Shown piece by piece: positions 5,343 to 5,483 of a DNA stretch of 5,483 nt. The notes beneath the pieces are model-generated. The model was not told the DNA's origin and did not search any database. It saw nothing but the letters and a program-made list of their open reading frames with translations. How positions within the stretch are numbered: position 1 is the first letter of the stretch; the number at the start of each line of letters is the position of its first letter. Source of the DNA: JBEKTW01 sp049515655 (lineage in GTDB: Bacteria; Bacteroidota; Ignavibacteria; UBA10030; SZUA-254); NCBI GenBank assembly GCA_049515655.1, contig JBEKTW010000050.1, forward strand, positions 1 through 5,483, written 5' to 3'. The position numbers and the translations under genes were made by a program.

Positions 5343-5483
5343 CTAGCGCAGCAGGAGCATCTTTCTTGTCTGAACAAAGCTCTGCGCGGAGTGTTGGGGC
5401 ACTCCCTTCATCGCATTTGCAATGATCTGATAGAAATAGACTCCACTCGCCAATCGCGCGGGGCTGAATTGCTCTCCATAACT
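5343..5483 (-). CDS. C-terminal end of a T9SS-secreted protein (partial)
   Basis: This - strand gene enters from the right edge and ends at a TAG (complement of 5343-5345), giving 46 residues of the C-terminus. The sequence contains LASGVYFYQIIANAM and ends SFVQTRKMLLLR. This is the pattern of the type A C-terminal sorting domain: a GVYFYxI strand, a final strand, then a Lys/Arg-rich KMLLLR tail. By family knowledge this domain guides proteins across the outer membrane through the type IX secretion system, after which it is usually cleaved and the protein anchored or released. The main body, and so the function (adhesin, peptidase, hydrolase or other), lies outside the window. A 12-residue insert between the two strands (KGVPQHSAQ region) is slightly longer than in the shortest forms. 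The gene converges on the cyclase gene. Confidence 0.85.
   Translation of the reverse strand, partial: SYGEQFSPARLASGVYFYQIIANAMKGVPQHSAQSFVQTRKMLLLR

Overview
The window holds two complete genes on the + strand, one gene fragment entering from the right end on the - strand, and an unusually structured non-coding gap between them. The fragment ends in a type IX secretion (T9SS) C-terminal sorting domain of the 'GVYFYQ...FVQTRKMLLLR' type. That points to the Bacteroidota/Chlorobiota/Ignavibacteria/Kapabacteria side of the tree (Fibrobacteres-Chlorobi-Bacteroidetes group) or a nearby phylum using T9SS. The moderately high GC of the first gene and the cyclase-TolB-TPR architecture of the second fit a non-Bacteroides, environmental member. 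This placement is an inference from sequence style, not from a database search.

Layout. 1-299: non-coding upstream region, AT/pyrimidine-rich on the left, with three GGTWACC boxes, a bulged hairpin close to the first gene and a good ribosome binding site. 300-2468: hppA, a complete membrane-bound proton-pumping pyrophosphatase with the K+-independent signature (Lys488/Thr491). 2469-2555: an 87-base gap with no convincing terminator. 2556-4868: a class III adenylate cyclase with all six catalytic residues, joined through one membrane helix to a TolB-like domain and about ten TPR-like repeats. 4869-5342: a 474-base convergent gap with no believable gene. It holds a run of short perfect or near-perfect hairpins, a strong intrinsic terminator at 5140-5181, and a nested palindrome of the REP-like 'CCCTCACCCC...CTCTCCCGC' kind at 5230-5289. 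5343-5483 (-): last 46 codons of a T9SS-exported protein.

How the parts may work together. The pyrophosphatase recovers energy from PPi by pumping ions. The cyclase makes cAMP and releases PPi, and probably senses something through its presumed extracytoplasmic TolB/TPR half. The two genes are co-directional and could be co-transcribed, but the cyclase may equally have its own promoter; a metabolic link through PPi is only a speculation. No mobile element gene, CRISPR array, tRNA or rRNA was seen. The window is mostly well-understood gene families. The parts least explained by known features are the hairpin series after the cyclase gene and the repeated boxes at the left end.
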